Of a stretch of DNA of 64,000 bases, positions 43,495-56,695 are shown in pieces. Position 1 is the first letter of the stretch. The number at the start of each line of letters is the position of its first letter. The stretch comes from Aplectana chamaeleonis (lineage: Eukaryota > Nematoda > Chromadorea > Rhabditida > Cosmocercidae): contig JAPDOI010000209.1 of NCBI GenBank assembly GCA_029168955.1, positions 186,001-250,000 on the forward strand. Direction: 5' to 3'. The notes under the pieces are model-generated. The model ran no database searches. It saw nothing but the letters and a program-made list of their open reading frames with translations, and was not told the origin of the DNA. The translations under genes were made by a program, and so were the position numbers.

Positions 43495-43830
43495 AATTGC
43501 CTGCAGATATAGTTTACAGCGATTCAAGTAGGACCTGGTGAGGTTGCGGACTCTTCCTAACACACTGTAGTCTGATTGTGTTATCACTCATTTTTTCGAA
43601 ATATTTGAGATCGGTCGGTGAGTTTTTGTTTCCACTTTCACATTTTCACCTGTTTTCACTGCTTCCACTGATGTAGTCGTATCGGTGAAAACACAGACTC
43701 ACCGATCTATCACAGCTCTTTCGGAAAAATCAGTGATACCACTAGCAATCTACCGTAAGTTAGGACGAGTCCGTGACCTCATTAGGTCCAACTTCCATTG
43801 CTGTAGACTATATGTCCCTAAACCTTACCG
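43495..43830. mobile_element. foldback element
   Basis: Arms 43495-43635 and 43685-43830 are inverted copies (TTAGGAMGAGTCCGYRACCTC and AGATCGGTSGGTGAGT-type blocks). Spacer about 50 bp. Confidence 0.65.
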
Positions 43831-44048
43831 TATAACCGAGGAAATCCTCCATAACTCGGTCGGTTCGGGACACTTTTCAGCAGCTACAAACAAACATTTA
43901 AAAACGTTTTTGGAAACTCATGATTTGGAATGAATTACGTTGGAAACGGCGTTTTCCAGTAAATGTGACTCAGACGATTATAAATTGCCTCCGACACAAA
44001 AATTCTCACGGTAAACAAAATTTATGATACCCAATTGATAAAGGGTTG

Positions 44049-44057
44049 GGTATAAAA
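44049..44057 (+). promoter_or_regulatory. possible TATA box
   Basis: GTATAAAAG, about 470 bp upstream of the start codon at 44520. A short exon-like frame (ending ATGGAAAACTCTG|GTAAGA near 44195) lies between, so it may serve an unresolved 5' exon. Confidence 0.3.
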
Positions 44058-44519
44058 GAAATTGAGAGCGGTGTATTTTCATTCACACACCATCTCCCTC
44101 CGGAAATGAGGGGCTGAAGCTGAACACACTAGGGATTAGGAAAAGCCTCAACAGTGATAAAGATAACACGATATTGGGGCCTACTCATGGAAAACTCTGG
44201 TAAGAAAAACTACTTTACTTCCGTGAGAATTTTGTGCCGGTGGCAAATTGTAGACCTGTACGTGACTCCTAGTTGGGCGAACTATCTGATCCAGGAGTTT
44301 ATTTTCCCACGATTTAAATCGCAGTTTCTGCCATCTTCCGAAAATTTCTCTTCCCAGAGAACACATTAGAGGCTATGTCGTACCGGGGCGAGAAAATCAG
44401 GACAGGCGTTGTGTTGACCCATTTCTCTTTCGTCATTCCACCTGTCGCCCAAGTTCTCTTTCGCAGTTTTCACCCACTTCACTTACTTTTGACCTACTCA
44501 ACCTTCCCTCAACATTCGT

Positions 44520-44884
44520 ATGCTGTGCTACGTCGTCTCCGTTTTGTTGCTTCTCCCTAACCTTGTCATTTCCTCGCTTACTGAACTGGAGCTGAAGGCG
44601 TTGTGCCCCCTGGATAGGGAGGTCTGCTTTGGAAAAGCGGTTAAGGTGATGCCATCTGTCAGTCCCCTGATTCGTAAATAGTCTCTAAAGAGTTTTCTTT
44701 CAAGGGTGACTGCTTTGGAGCGTCATTGAAAGCTACCGTTCTTCAAAAGGAGTGCAAGTGTTCGTGTGATTCAGTGCATTACGATAGAATTCAGGTTCAG
44801 TCAAAGGAAAATTCAGTTTCAATCCACTTTCTTGACAAAAATGCCTTTAGAAATGTTGCCTTACCGTTGGCGAACAAGATATGA
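44520..44884 (+). CDS. small secreted cysteine-rich protein, complete two-exon gene
   Basis: Exon 1 (44520-44645) encodes MLCYVVSVLLLLPNLVISS, a hydrophobic signal peptide of about 19 residues, then LTELELKALCPLDREVC... Exon 2 (44705-44884) encodes GDCFGASLKATVLQKECKC..., then VQSKENSVSIHFLDKN and ends at TGA. The 59-nt intron (donor GTGATG, acceptor GTTTTCTTTCAAG) joins in phase 0. The 101-aa product has six cysteines after the signal peptide, spaced C-x6-C-x8-C-x13-C-x-C-x-C, so three disulfides are plausible. It would be exported. The family is not recognised; role unknown. Confidence 0.7.
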
Positions 44885-45405
44885 AATTCTGTATGCCACT
44901 CTGTCGATATAACACCAGCTCTGAAGAGGTTAGTGTTTGTAAATGAGTTTGGTTTGACAATCGGTTGTGGGTGCATGGAACTATTCAGACTAATATATCA
45001 AATATGTATGTCCTCATCTCTACTGCATTTCGAAGTTAGACTAAGAGCTGACCTCTCTAAAAAAACCCTGGTCACGTTTTACGAAAAAAATGAGGCTGAG
45101 TGGGTTGTTTCTGGAATGTTTATTATCCATAGAGGCTCGAAATCTGCAAAAGTTCGCGAAAGTTCGTCGAGAAAAAGTGTCTTCCAAAAAACTCGCAAAA
45201 CTTCCTTCAAGATTCTTTTGGATAATAAACATTTCAATCAGCAATGAGGCTCCGCGATAGCACTATTCTGCCATGGGTTGCTTTTGTTGGACGGAAAATG
45301 AGGCTGATTGGGTCAATCACCAGAAATTAACTGGTGGTGTCGAAAGAACTGAGCAATCGACGAGCACCATTGAAATGAGGCTAATTTTGACTTCAACTCA
45401 ACTTC

Positions 45406-45918
45406 GAATTCTGTAAAAAAGGGGTCTCCCAAGCAGAACTGGTTTGGTTAGCGTTACAAATGCTTCAACAAAAAGGGAACAATAGGAAAGCGGAATGAGG
45501 AGAGTCTACGAAAAATGAACAATATCCTCCAAGAACTCTTTTCTTTTTCGAAACTTCCAAACAGCGGAAACAAACCGTTGTGGTTCTCTATGAGGAAGCG
45601 CTTTTGGCTCCATAAAGGACTTTGATTATGTGAGTGCCGATAAAATATGTATATATGCATGTGAACCAAATAGCTATCATTAAAAGGGGAGATGATGTTA
45701 AATTGTTTTAGGGAACCAGTCAATTCTTTTCCTCGTAAAATACCACAACGGTTTGTTTCCGCTGTTTGGAAGTTTCGAAAAAGAAAAGAGTTCTTGGAGG
45801 ATATTGGTTCATTTTTTTGTAGACTCTCCTCATTCCGCTTTCCTATTGTTCCCTTTTTGTTGAAGCATTTGTAACGCTAACCAAAACCACTTCTGCTTGG
45901 GAGACCCTTTACAGAATT
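45406..45918. mobile_element. ~513-bp foldback element
   Basis: Arms 45406-45597 and 45731-45918 are almost perfect inverted copies; both encode the same nonsense peptide (FRRLSSFRFPIVPFLL) on opposite strands. Ends GAATTCTGTAAA. Spacer about 130 bp. Confidence 0.85.
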
Positions 45919-46416
45919 GTTCACTTTTTCTTGATATTACGCTGTAATATCCCCATGCAAGAATTTCTGAACAAAGACCTCTTCATCTCCCCACTAGATC
46001 AGTCCTCTTTCTGTGGTCACAAGAATCAATGACCCAAACTGTTGTAAAACTATCTCAGAAAAATCACTCGATAAGGCTGGACAAGACCGATGTTCACATG
46101 ATATTAGCTAAGAAATGAATGATATCCATGATATCGTTCCACATAATTCATTCATATTGATCGCGTCAGCCACATCTGGCTGCACCGGGTGTTATTTGCA
46201 CCTTCCATGTTTTTCATACGTACCGAACGGGTCGGCCACGGTGATTTTCTCAACCAACTCCGACAGGGACCTTAGGCCCCGGTTATAGTTGGTCGCCCAG
46301 ACGTAGCCAGCCCGGTCGATAATCATGAAAGCCTGCTGGCCTACAGCCGGATGCAGAATCTGCCTGCAGTTCTTCGCTTTCAAATGAAACTAACTTAAAA
46401 CCGGGACAGTCAGAAA
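45919..46416. repeat. intergenic, with repeat related to 41.9-42.6 kb
   Basis: 46190-46390 contains inverted relatives of the GACCGGGGCCTAA block. Otherwise nothing supported. Confidence 0.4.
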
Positions 46417-46558
46417 CTACCTTCCATTCCATCTGGACACTTTCACATCAGTGGAACAAAGCAGTTTTACATACTCATTATTTCGTTTCCGTTGCCCCAT
46501 TCCTTCGCAGAACAGCCGCTTCGATTCCATGAATCTGATATGAAAAAGCTCTGCTGAG
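46417..46558 (-). CDS. candidate exon of an unidentified gene
   Basis: Acceptor TCTCCATTCGCAG, then SAELFHIRFMESKRLFCEG..., NNEYVKLLCSTDVKV and WNGR, ending at TAG; a donor GTAGTT overlaps the stop. Protein-like but isolated. Confidence 0.35.
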
Positions 46559-46952
46559 CTGCGAATGGAGATAGTTCTAACAATTTGTTTTTGAATTTGG
46601 ATGCTAATAAGCAAGTACCATTTATTGCAGAAAAAATCAGTAGGCTGGTGGAGAAGGAAGAGGGAGCACTCAAAATGGGGTTGTGTGAATGACCTTACGA
46701 AACTGAAAAGCAGCCTGGCAACATGACCTGACATGACTCACATAACATCTCAAACTTTCTGCTTGCTATGCTTGTCATCCTTACACTTTTACAAAAGTTT
46801 TGCAAGGTGTTCTCTCCTGCGCAAATTCCGGGGCATAATTTCTCGGATGGCTAGCATCGAGTCTGGGCTCCTGCTCACTCTACGGGGTGGTCTTCACCAC
46901 TTTTCGGATGAGCAGCAACGGGTCCCGATTACCTGCCCACTATCCGGGTTTC

Positions 46953-49900
46953 CACGACGTCCCGATGACTTCATCAGAAGCTCGAAGCACTTTTCACGAC
47001 GTCCCGATGACGTCATCAGAAGCCCGAAGCACTTTTTGGGACTATCCCAGACGGGGGTCACCCACGATTTTCCCATGAAAATGAATGGAAAGGTTGATAA
47101 AAGGTGCTTGATCCTGCTATCAGTCATTGTTGTTGATGAAGTTGTGTAGAGATACTTTGATTGATAGCGTTATAGATCGGTTGTTCATTCCATTTCTGAC
47201 TTGAATCTTGAGTGCCCCCGTCTAGATAGTCCCGCACTTCTCACGATGTCCCGATGACCTCACCAGAACCCCAAAGCACTCTTGGGCCTTTCCTAGACGG
47301 GGGGGGGGGCACCCACGACTTTCTCATGAAAATGAGTGGAAACCTTGATAAAAGGTGCTTGATGCTGCCATCAGCCATTGTTGTTGATGAAGTTGTGTAG
47401 AAATGCTTTGATTGATAGCGTTATAGATCGGTGGTTCATTCCATTTCTGACTTGAATCTTGAGTGCCCCCCCCGTCTGGGGTAGGCCCGCACTTCTCACG
47501 ATGTCCCGATGACGTCATCAGAAGCCCGAAGCCCTCTTGGGACTACCCTAGACGGGGGGGGCCACCCACGACTTTCTCATGAAAATGAATGGAAACCTTG
47601 ATAAAAGGTGCTTGATGCTGCCATCAGTCATTGTTGTTGATGAAGTTGTGTAGAAATGCTTTGATTGATAGCGTTATAGATCGGTGGTTCATTCCATTTC
47701 TGACTTGAATCTTGAGTGCCCCCCCCCGTCTGGGGTAGGCCCGCACTTCTCACGATGTCCCGATGACGTGATCAGAAGCCCGAAGCACTCTTGGGACTAT
47801 CCTAGACGGGGGGGGGGCACCCACGACTTTCTCATGAAAATGAATGGAAACCCTGATAAAAGATGTTTGATGCTGCCATCAGTCATTGTTGTTGATGAAG
47901 TTGTGTAGAAATGCTTTGATTGATAGCGTTATAGATCGGTGGTTCATTCCATTTTCTGACTTGAATCTTGAGTGCCCCCGTTCTGGGTAGGCCCGCACTT
48001 TCACGATGTCCCGATGACGTCATCAGAAGCCCGAAGCACTCTTGGGACTATCCTAGACGGGGCACTCCACGACTTTCTCATGAAAATGGATGGATACCTT
48101 TATAAAAGGTGCTTGATGCTGCCATCAGTCATTGTTGTTGATGAAGTTGTGTAGAAATGCTTTGATTGATAGCGTTATAGATCGGTGGTTCATTCCATTT
48201 CTGACTTGAATCTTGAGTGCCCCCCCCCGTCTGGGGTAGGCCCGCACTTCTCACGATGTCCCGATGACGTGATCAGAAGCCCGAAGCACTCTTGGGACTA
48301 TCCTAGACGGGGGGGGGCACCCACGACTTTCTCATGAAAATGAATGGAAACCCTGATAAAAGATGTTTGATGCTGCTATCAATCATTGTTGTTGATGAAG
48401 TTCTATAGAAATACTTCGATTAATAGCGTTATAGATCGGTGGTTCATTCCATTTCTGACTTGAATCTTGAGTGCCCCCCCCCGTCTGGGGTAGGCCCGCA
48501 CTTCTCACGATGTCCCGATGACGGCATCAGAAGCCCGGAAGCACTCTTGGGACTATCCTAGACGGGGGGCACTCACGACTTCTCTCATGAAAATGAATGG
48601 AAACCTTGATAAAAGGTGCTTGATGCTGCCATCAGTCATTGTTGTTGATGAAGTTGTGTAGAAATGCTTTGATTGATAGCGTTATAGATCGGTGGTTCAT
48701 TCCATTTCTGACTTGAATCTTGAGTGCCCCCCCCCGTCTGGGGTAGGCCCGCACTTCTCACGATGTCCCGATGACGTCATCAGAAGCCCGAAGCACTCTT
48801 GGGACTATCCTAGACGGGGGGGGGCACTCACGACTTTCTCATGAAAATGAATGGAAACCTTGATAAAAGGTGCTTGATGCTGCCATCAGTCATTGTTGTT
48901 GATGAAGTTGTGTAGAAATGCTTTGATTGATAGCGTTATAGGATCGGTGGTTCATTCCATTTCTGACTTGAATCTTGAGTGCCCCCCCGTCTGGGGTAGG
49001 CCCGCACTTCTCACGATGTCCCGATGACGTCATCAGAAGCCCGAAGCACTCTTGGGACTATCCTAGACGGGGGGGGGGCACTCACGACTTTCTCATGAAA
49101 ATGAATGGAAACCTTGATAAAAGGTGCTTGATGCTGCCATCAGTCATTGTTGTTGATGAAGTTGTGTAGAAATGCTTTGATTGATAGCGTTATAGATCGG
49201 TGGTTCATTCCATTTCTGACTTGAATCTTGAGTGCCCCCGTCTGGGGTAGGCCCGCACTTCTCACGATGTCCCGATGACGTGATCTGTAGCCCGAAGCAC
49301 CCTTGGCACTATCCTAGAGGGGGGGGCCACCCACGACTTTCTCATGAAAATGAATGGAAACCTTGATAAAAGGTGCTTGATGCTGCCATCAGTCATTGTT
49401 GTTGATGAAGTTGTGTAGAAATGCTTTGATTGATAGCGTTATAGATCGGTGGGTCATTCCATTTCTGACTTGAATCTTGAGTGCCCCCCTGTCTGGGGTA
49501 GGCCTGCACTTCTCACGATGTCCCGATGACGTCATCAGAAGCCCGAAGCACTCTTGGGACTATCCTAGACGGGGGGGGGCACCCACGACTTTCTCATGAA
49601 AATGAATGGAAAGCCTGATAAAAGATGTTTGATGCTGCTATCAATCATTGTTGTTGATGAAATTCTATTGAAATACTTCGATTGATAGCGTTATAGATCG
49701 GTGGTTCATTCCATTTCTGACTTGAATCTTGAGTGCCCCCCCCCCACCGTCTAGGATAGTCCCGCACTTCTCATGATGGCCCCATGACGTGATCAGAAGC
49801 CCGAAGCACTCTTGGGACTATCCTAGACGGGGCACCTCGCAATGACTTTCTCATGAAAATGAATGGAAACCTTGATAAAAGGTGCTCGATGCTGCCATCA

Positions 49901-52900
49901 GTCACTGTTGTTGATGAAGTTGTGTAGAAATGCTTTGATTGATAGCGTTATAGATCGGTGGTTCATTCCATTTCTGACTTGAATCTTGGAGTGCCCCCCC
50001 GTTCGGGGTGTAGGCCCACTTCCTCACGATGTCCCGATGACGTGATCAGAAGCCCGAAGCACTCTTGGGACTATCCTAGACGGGGGCACCACGACTTTCT
50101 CATGAAAATGAATGGAAACCCTGATAAAAGATGTTTGATGCTGCTATCAATCATTGTTGTTGATGAAGTCTCTATAGAAATACTTCGATTGATAGCGTTA
50201 TAGATCGGTGGTTCATTCCATTTCTGACTTGAATCTTGAGTGCCCCCCCCGTTCAGATAGGCCCGCACTTCTCACGATGTCCCGATGACGTGATCAGAAG
50301 CCCGAAGCACTTTGGGACTATCCTAGACGGGGCACCCACGACTTTCTCATGAAAATGAATGGAAACCCTGGAAAAAGGTGGTTGATCGTGTTATCAATAT
50401 TTGTTGTTGATGAATTTTTGTAGTAATGCTTCGATTGATAGCGTTATACATCGGTGGTTCATTCCATTTCTGACTTGAATTTGGAGTGCCCCCCCCGTCT
50501 GGGGTAGGCCCGCACTTCTCACGATGTCCCGATGACGTCATCAGAAGCCCGAAGCACTCTTGGGACTATCCTAGACGGGGGGGGGCACTCACGACTTTCT
50601 CATGAAAATGAATGGAAACCCTGATAAAAGATGTTTGATGCTGCTATCAATCATTGTTGTTGATGAAGTTCTATAGAAATACTTCGATTAATAGCGTTAT
50701 AGATCGGTGGTTCATTCCATTTCTGACTTGAATCTTGAGTGCCCCCCCCCGTCTGGGGTAGGCCCGCACTTCTCACGATGTCCCGATGACGTCATCAGAA
50801 GCCCGAAGCACTCTTGGGACTATCCTAGCCGGGGGGGGCACTCACGACTTTCTCATGAAAATGAATGGAAACCCTGATAAAAGATGTTTGATGCTGCTAT
50901 CAATCATTGTTGTTGATGAAGCTCTGTAGAAATACTTCGATTGATAGCGTTATAGATCGGTGGTTCATTCCATTTCTGACTTGAATCTTGAGTGCCCCCG
51001 TCTGGGGTAGGCCCGCACTTCTCACGATGTCCCGATGACGTCACTGTAGCCCGAAGCACTCTTGGGACTATCCTAGACGGGGCACCCACGACTTTCTCAT
51101 GAAAATGAATGGAAACCCTGATAAAAGATGTTTGATGCTGCTATCAATCATTGTTGTTGATGAAGTTCTATAGAAATACTTCGATTAATAGCGTTATAGA
51201 TCGGTGGTTCATTCCATTTCTGACTTGAATCTTGAGTGCCCCCGTCTGGGGGTAGGCCCGCACTTCTCACGATGTCCCGATGACGTCATCAGAAGCCCGA
51301 AGCACTCTTGGGACTATCCTAGACGGGGGCACTACGACTTTCTCATGAAAATGAATGGAAACCCTGATAAAAAATGTTTGATGCTGCTATCAATCATTGT
51401 TGTTGATGAAGTTCTGTAGAAATACTTCGATTAATAGCGTTATGGATCGGTCGTTCATTTCATTTCTGACTTGAATCTTGAGTGCCCCCGTCTGGGGTAG
51501 GCCCGCACTTCTCACGATGTCCCGATGACGTCATCAAGCCCGGAAGCACTCTTGGGACTATCCTAGACGGGGGGGCACCTACGACTTTCTCATGAAAATG
51601 AATGGAAACCCTGATAAAAGATGTTTGATGCTGCTATCAGTCATTGCTGTTGATGAAGTTGTGTAGAAATACTTCGATTGATAGCGTTATAGATCGGTGG
51701 TTCATTCCATTTCTGACTTGAATCTTGAGTGCCCCCCGTCTGGGGTAGGCCCGCACTTCTCACGATGTCCCGATGACGTCATCAGAAGCCCGAAGCACTT
51801 TGGGACTATCTCTAGACGGCACTTACGACGACTTTCTCAATGAAAATGAATGGAAACCCTGATAAAAGATGTTTGATGCTGCCATCAGTCATTGCTTGTT
51901 GGATGAAGTTGTGTAGAAATGCTTTGATTGGATAGCGTTATAGATCGGTGGTTCATTCCATTTCTGACTTGAATCTTGAGTGCCTCTCCACCGTCTGGGG
52001 TAGGCTCCGCACTTCCTCTTCACGATGTCTCCGATGACGTGATCAGAAGCCCGGAAGCTACTCTTTGGGACTATCCCTAGACGGGGCACCCACGACTTTC
52101 TGGCAATGAAAATGAATGGAAACCCTGATAAAGCAGATGTTTGATGCCGCCAGCCCACGTCATTGTTGTTGATGAAGTTGTAAAAATAGAAATGCTTTGA
52201 TTGGATAGCGTTATAGATCGGTGGTTCTATTCCATTTCTGACTTGAATCTTGAGTGCCTCTCTTGTCTGGGGTAAGGGCCCTGCACTCTCACGATGTCCC
52301 GATGACGTCAATCAGAAGCCCGGAAGCACTTCCTTGGGACTATCCTAGACGGGGGGGCACCCACGACTTTCTCATGAAAATGAATGGAAACCTGATAAAA
52401 GATAGCTTGATGCTGCTATTTAACTGATAAGTGGTTGATGAAGCTGTGTAGAAATACTGATTGATAGCGTGTATAGATCGGTAAGTTCATTCTATTTCTG
52501 ACTTGAATCTTGAGTGCCCCTCCACCGTCTCAGATAGCCCCGCACTTCCTCATGATGTCCCGATGATGCGATCAGGAAGCCCGAAGCTAATTCTTGGGAC
52601 TCATCCTAGATTTGGGGGGAAAATCACGACTTTCATGAAAATGAATGGAAACCTTACTGATAAAAGGTGCTTGATGCTGCCATCAGTCATTGTTGTTGAT
52701 GAAGTTGTGTAGAAATGCTTTGATTGATAGAAGCGTTATAGGATCGGTGGTCTCTACCATCCATTTCTTGGACTTGAATCTTGAGTGCCCCCCCGTTCTG
52801 GGTAGGTAGGCCCGCACTTCTCACGATGTCCCGATGACGTGGGATCAGAAGCCCGGAAGCCACTCTTGGGACCTATCCTAGACGGGGGCACTCACGACTT

Positions 52901-54400
52901 CTCTCATGAAAAAATGAATGGAAAACTCCTGGATAAAAGATGTTTGATGCTGCTATCAATCATTGTTGTTGATGAAGCTCTGTAGAAATACTTTGATTGG
53001 ATAGCGTTATAGATCGGTGGTTCATTGTCCCATTTCTGACTCTGAATCTTGGAGTGCCTTCTCACCGTCTGGGGATAGTCCCGCACTTCTCATGATGTCC
53101 TGATGACGGGATCAGAAGCCCGAAGCACTCTTGGGACTATCTCTAGACGGGGCACCCAACGACTTTTTCTCAGTGAAAAATGAATGGAAAACCCTGATAA
53201 AAGATGTTTGATGCTGCTATCAATCATTGTTGTTGATGAAGTTCTATAGAAATACTTCGATTGGATAGCGGTATAGATCGGTGGTTTATCTCCATTTTCT
53301 GACTTGAATCTTGAGTGCCCCCCCCCGTTCTAGGTAGGCCCGCACTTCTCACGATGTCCCGATGACGTCATCAGAAGCTCCGGAAGCACTCTTCTGGAAC
53401 TATCCCTAGACGGGGGCACCCACGACTTTCTCTCAATGAAATGAATGGGAAACCCTGATAAAAGATGTTTGATGCTGCTATCAATCATTGTTGTTGATGA
53501 AGTTCTATAGAAATACTTCTGATTGATAGCGTTATAGATCGGTGGTTTATTCCATTTCTGACTTGAATCTTGAGCTGCCCCCGCTCTAGGGGATAGTCCC
53601 GCACTTCTCCTCACGATGTCCCGATGACGTCATCAGAAGCCCGGAAGCACTCTTGGGACTATCCTAGACGGGGGCACCTACGACTTTCTCTACATGAAGG
53701 AAATGAATGGAAACCTTGATAAAAGGTGCTTTTGATGCTGCCATCAGTCATTGTTGTTGGGATGAAGCTTGTGTAGAAATGCTTTCTGATTGGATAGCGT
53801 TATAGGATCGGTGGTTCATTCCATTTCTGGACTTGAATCTTGAGTGCCCCTCTCCGTCTGGGGGTAGGCCCGCACTTCTCACGATGTCCCGATGACGTCA
53901 TCAGAAGCCCGAAGCTACACTCTTGGGACTATCCTAGACGGGGGCACCCACGATCTTTCTCATGAAAATGAATGGAAACCCTGGATAAAAGATGTTTGAT
54001 GCTGCTATCAATCATTGTTAAGTTGATGAAGTTCTTATAGAAATACTTCGATTTGATAGCGTTATAGATCGGTGGTTTATTCCATTTCTGGACTTGAATC
54101 TTGGAGTGCCCCCCCCTCTCGTCTAGGAGATAGTCCCGCACTTTCTCACGATGTCCCGATGACGTCACTTCAGAAGCCCGAAGCACTCTTGGGATTCAAT
54201 ATCCTAGACGGGGGGCACTCCACGACTTTCTCTCGCTGAAAATGAAATGGAAACCTTTGATAAAGGTGCTTTGATGCTTCTCTATCAGTCATTGGTTGTT
54301 GATGAAGTTGTGTAGAAATACTTTGGATTGATAGCGTTATAGATCGGTGGTTTATTCCATTTCTGACTTGAATCTTGAGTCTCCCCCCGTCTGGGGTAGG
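46953..54400. repeat. ~252-bp higher-order satellite (about 29 units)
   Basis: Unit spacing measured at the GATCGGTGGTTCATTCC landmark is 246-257 bp over the first units, and longer after 52 kb. Each unit is one ~42-bp monomer (CACGATGTCCCGATGACGTC...) plus a ~200-bp insert. The insert has inverted ends GGGACTATCCTAGACGGGG and CCCGTCTRGGRTAGKCCC and 8-bp flanks GCACTCTT / GCACTTCT. The open frames across it are satellite shadows, not genes. Typical array units have GATGTC where the 41-bp array has GACGTC. Confidence 0.95.
47793..47994. mobile_element. TIR element inside the satellite unit (representative copy)
   Basis: About 202 bp, with ends GGGACTATCCTAGACGGGGG and the complement of GGGCCTACCCAGAACGGGGG in this unit. 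Other units have right ends that match the left end exactly (CGTCTAGGATAGTCCC near 49745 and 56405). It is flanked by GCACTCTT / GCACTTTC here; the consensus site is GCACTTTT of the 41-bp monomer. No coding capacity, so a MITE. Confidence 0.75.
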
Positions 54401-55679
54401 GGCCCGCACTTTCACGACGTCCCAGTGACGCCATCAGAAACTCGAAGGCACTTTTACGACGTCCCTGATGACGTCATCAGAAGCCCGAAGCACTTTTCAC
54501 GACGTCCCGATGACGTCATCAGAAACCCGAAGCACTTTCACGACGTCCCGATGACGTCATCAGAAGCCCGAAGCACTCTCACGACGTCCCGATGACGTCA
54601 TCAGAAGCCCGAAGCACTCTCACGACGTCCCGATGACGTCATCAGAAGCCCGAAGCACTTTTCACGACGTCCCGATGACGTCATCAGAAGCCCGAAGCAC
54701 TTTCACGACGTCCCGATGACGTCATCAGAAGCCCGAAGCACTTTTCACGGCGTCCCGATGACGTCATCAGAAGCCCGAAGCACTTTCACGACGTCCCGAT
54801 GACGTCATCAGAAGCCCGAAGCACTTTTCACGACGTCCCGATGACGTCATCAGAAGCCCGAAGCACTTTCACGACGTCCCGATGACGTCATCAGAAGCCC
54901 GAAGCACTTTTCACGACGTCCCGATGACGTCATCAGAAGCCCGAAGCACTTTCACGGCGTCCCGATGACGTCGTCAGAAGCCCGAAGCACTCTCACGACG
55001 TCCCCATGACCTCATCAGAAGCCCGAAGCACTTTTCACGACGTCCCGATGACGTCATCAGAAGCCCGAAGCACTTTCACGACGTCCCGATGACGTTATCA
55101 GAAGCCCGAAGCACTCTCACGACGTCCCGATGAAGTCATCAGAAACTCGAGGCAGTTTTCACGACGTACCCATGACCTCATCAGAAGCCCGAAGCACTCT
55201 CACGACGTCCCGATGACGTCATCAGAAGCCCGAAGCACTTTTCACGACGTCCCGATTACGTCATCAGAAGCCCGAAGCACCTTTCACGACGTCCCGATGA
55301 CGTCATCAGAAGCCCGAAGCACTTTTCACGATCGATCCCGATGACGTCATCAAAGCCCGTAAGCACTTTCACGACGTCCCGATGACGTCATCAGAAGCCC
55401 GGAAGCACTTTCACGCGACGTCCCGATGACGTCATCAGAAGCCCGAAGCGCTTTCATACGACGTCCCGATGACGTCATCTCAGAAACCCGACCAGCACTT
55501 TCAAGACGTCCTGATGACGTCGTCAGAAGCCCGAAGCACTTGCTTTCACGACGTCCCGATGACGTCATCAGAAGCCTGAAGCACTTTTCACGACGATCCC
55601 GATGACGTCATCAGAAGCCCGAAACGCACATTATTGGCGTGATCAAATCAAAGCCGCTGCCGGCGTCCGATGGCGTCAT

Positions 55680-55905
55680 GAAGCCAAACGCGCCCAGGAC
55701 TATCCTAGACGGGGGTCACCACGATTTTTCCATGAAAATGAATGGAAAACCTGATAAAAAGATGTTTGATGCTGCTATCACTCATTGTTGTTGATGAAGC
55801 TCTGTAGAAATACTTTCGCTAGTTGATAGCGTTATAGATCGGTGGTTCATTCCATTTCTGACTTGAATCTTGGAGTGCCCCCCCGTCTGGGGTAGGCCCG
55901 CACTT
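55680..55905. mobile_element. solitary satellite MITE copy 1 within the 41-bp array
   Basis: GGACTATCCTAGACGGGGGT at the left and CCCCCCCGTCTGGGGTAGGC at the right, followed by GCACTTTTCACGACG. It carries the GTCACCACGATTTTTCCATG variant also found in the first unit at 47040. Confidence 0.75.
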
Positions 55906-56211
55906 TTCACGACGTCCCAATGACGTCATCAGAAGCCCGAAGCACTTTTCACGACGTCCCGATGACGTCATCAGAAGCCCGAAGCACTTTCACGACGTCC
56001 CGATGACGTCTCAGAAGCCTGAAGCGCACTTTCACGCACGTCCCGATGAGCGTCATCAGAAACCCAAGCACTTTCAAGACGTCCCGATGACGTCGTCAGA
56101 AGCCCGAAAAACGCACTTTTCACGACGATCCCGATGACGTCATCAAGAGAGCCCGAAGCACTTTTTCACGACGTCCCGATGACGTCATCAGAATCGTCAA
56201 ATGACACTTTT

Positions 56212-56695
56212 GGGACTATCCTAGACGGGGGTCACCCACGATTTTCCCATGAAAATGAATGGAAAACCTGATAAAGATCATGTTTGACGATGCTGCGCTA
56301 TCAGGTCATTGTTGTTGGGATGAAATTCTGTAGAAATACTTCGATTGATAGCGATTATAGATCCGGTGGTTCATTCCATTTCTGACTTGAATCTTGAGTG
56401 CCCCCCACCGTCTAGGATAGTCCCGCACTTCTCATGTCCCGATGACGTCATCAGGAAGCCCGGGAAGCACTCTTTGGGACTATCCTAGAAGAGGGGGCAC
56501 CCACGACTTTCTCATGAAAATGAATGGAAACCCTGATAAAAGATGTTTGGTGCTGTAACCTATCACTCATTGTTGTTGAGTGAATCTCTGTAGAAATGCT
56601 TCGATTGATAGCGTTACGTGAGATCAGGTGGGTTCCGTAGTTTCCATTTCTGACTTGGAATCTTGAGTTACCCCCCCGTCTGGGGTAGGCCCGCA
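56212..56695. mobile_element. solitary satellite MITE copies 2 and 3
   Basis: Two tandem composite units separated by a single 41-bp-type monomer. Many one- to three-base insertions relative to other units. Confidence 0.75.

Noticed and set aside
45454..45874. Paired 60-90-codon open frames with identical peptides
   Set aside because: The identity results from the inverted arms of one foldback element, not from duplicated genes.
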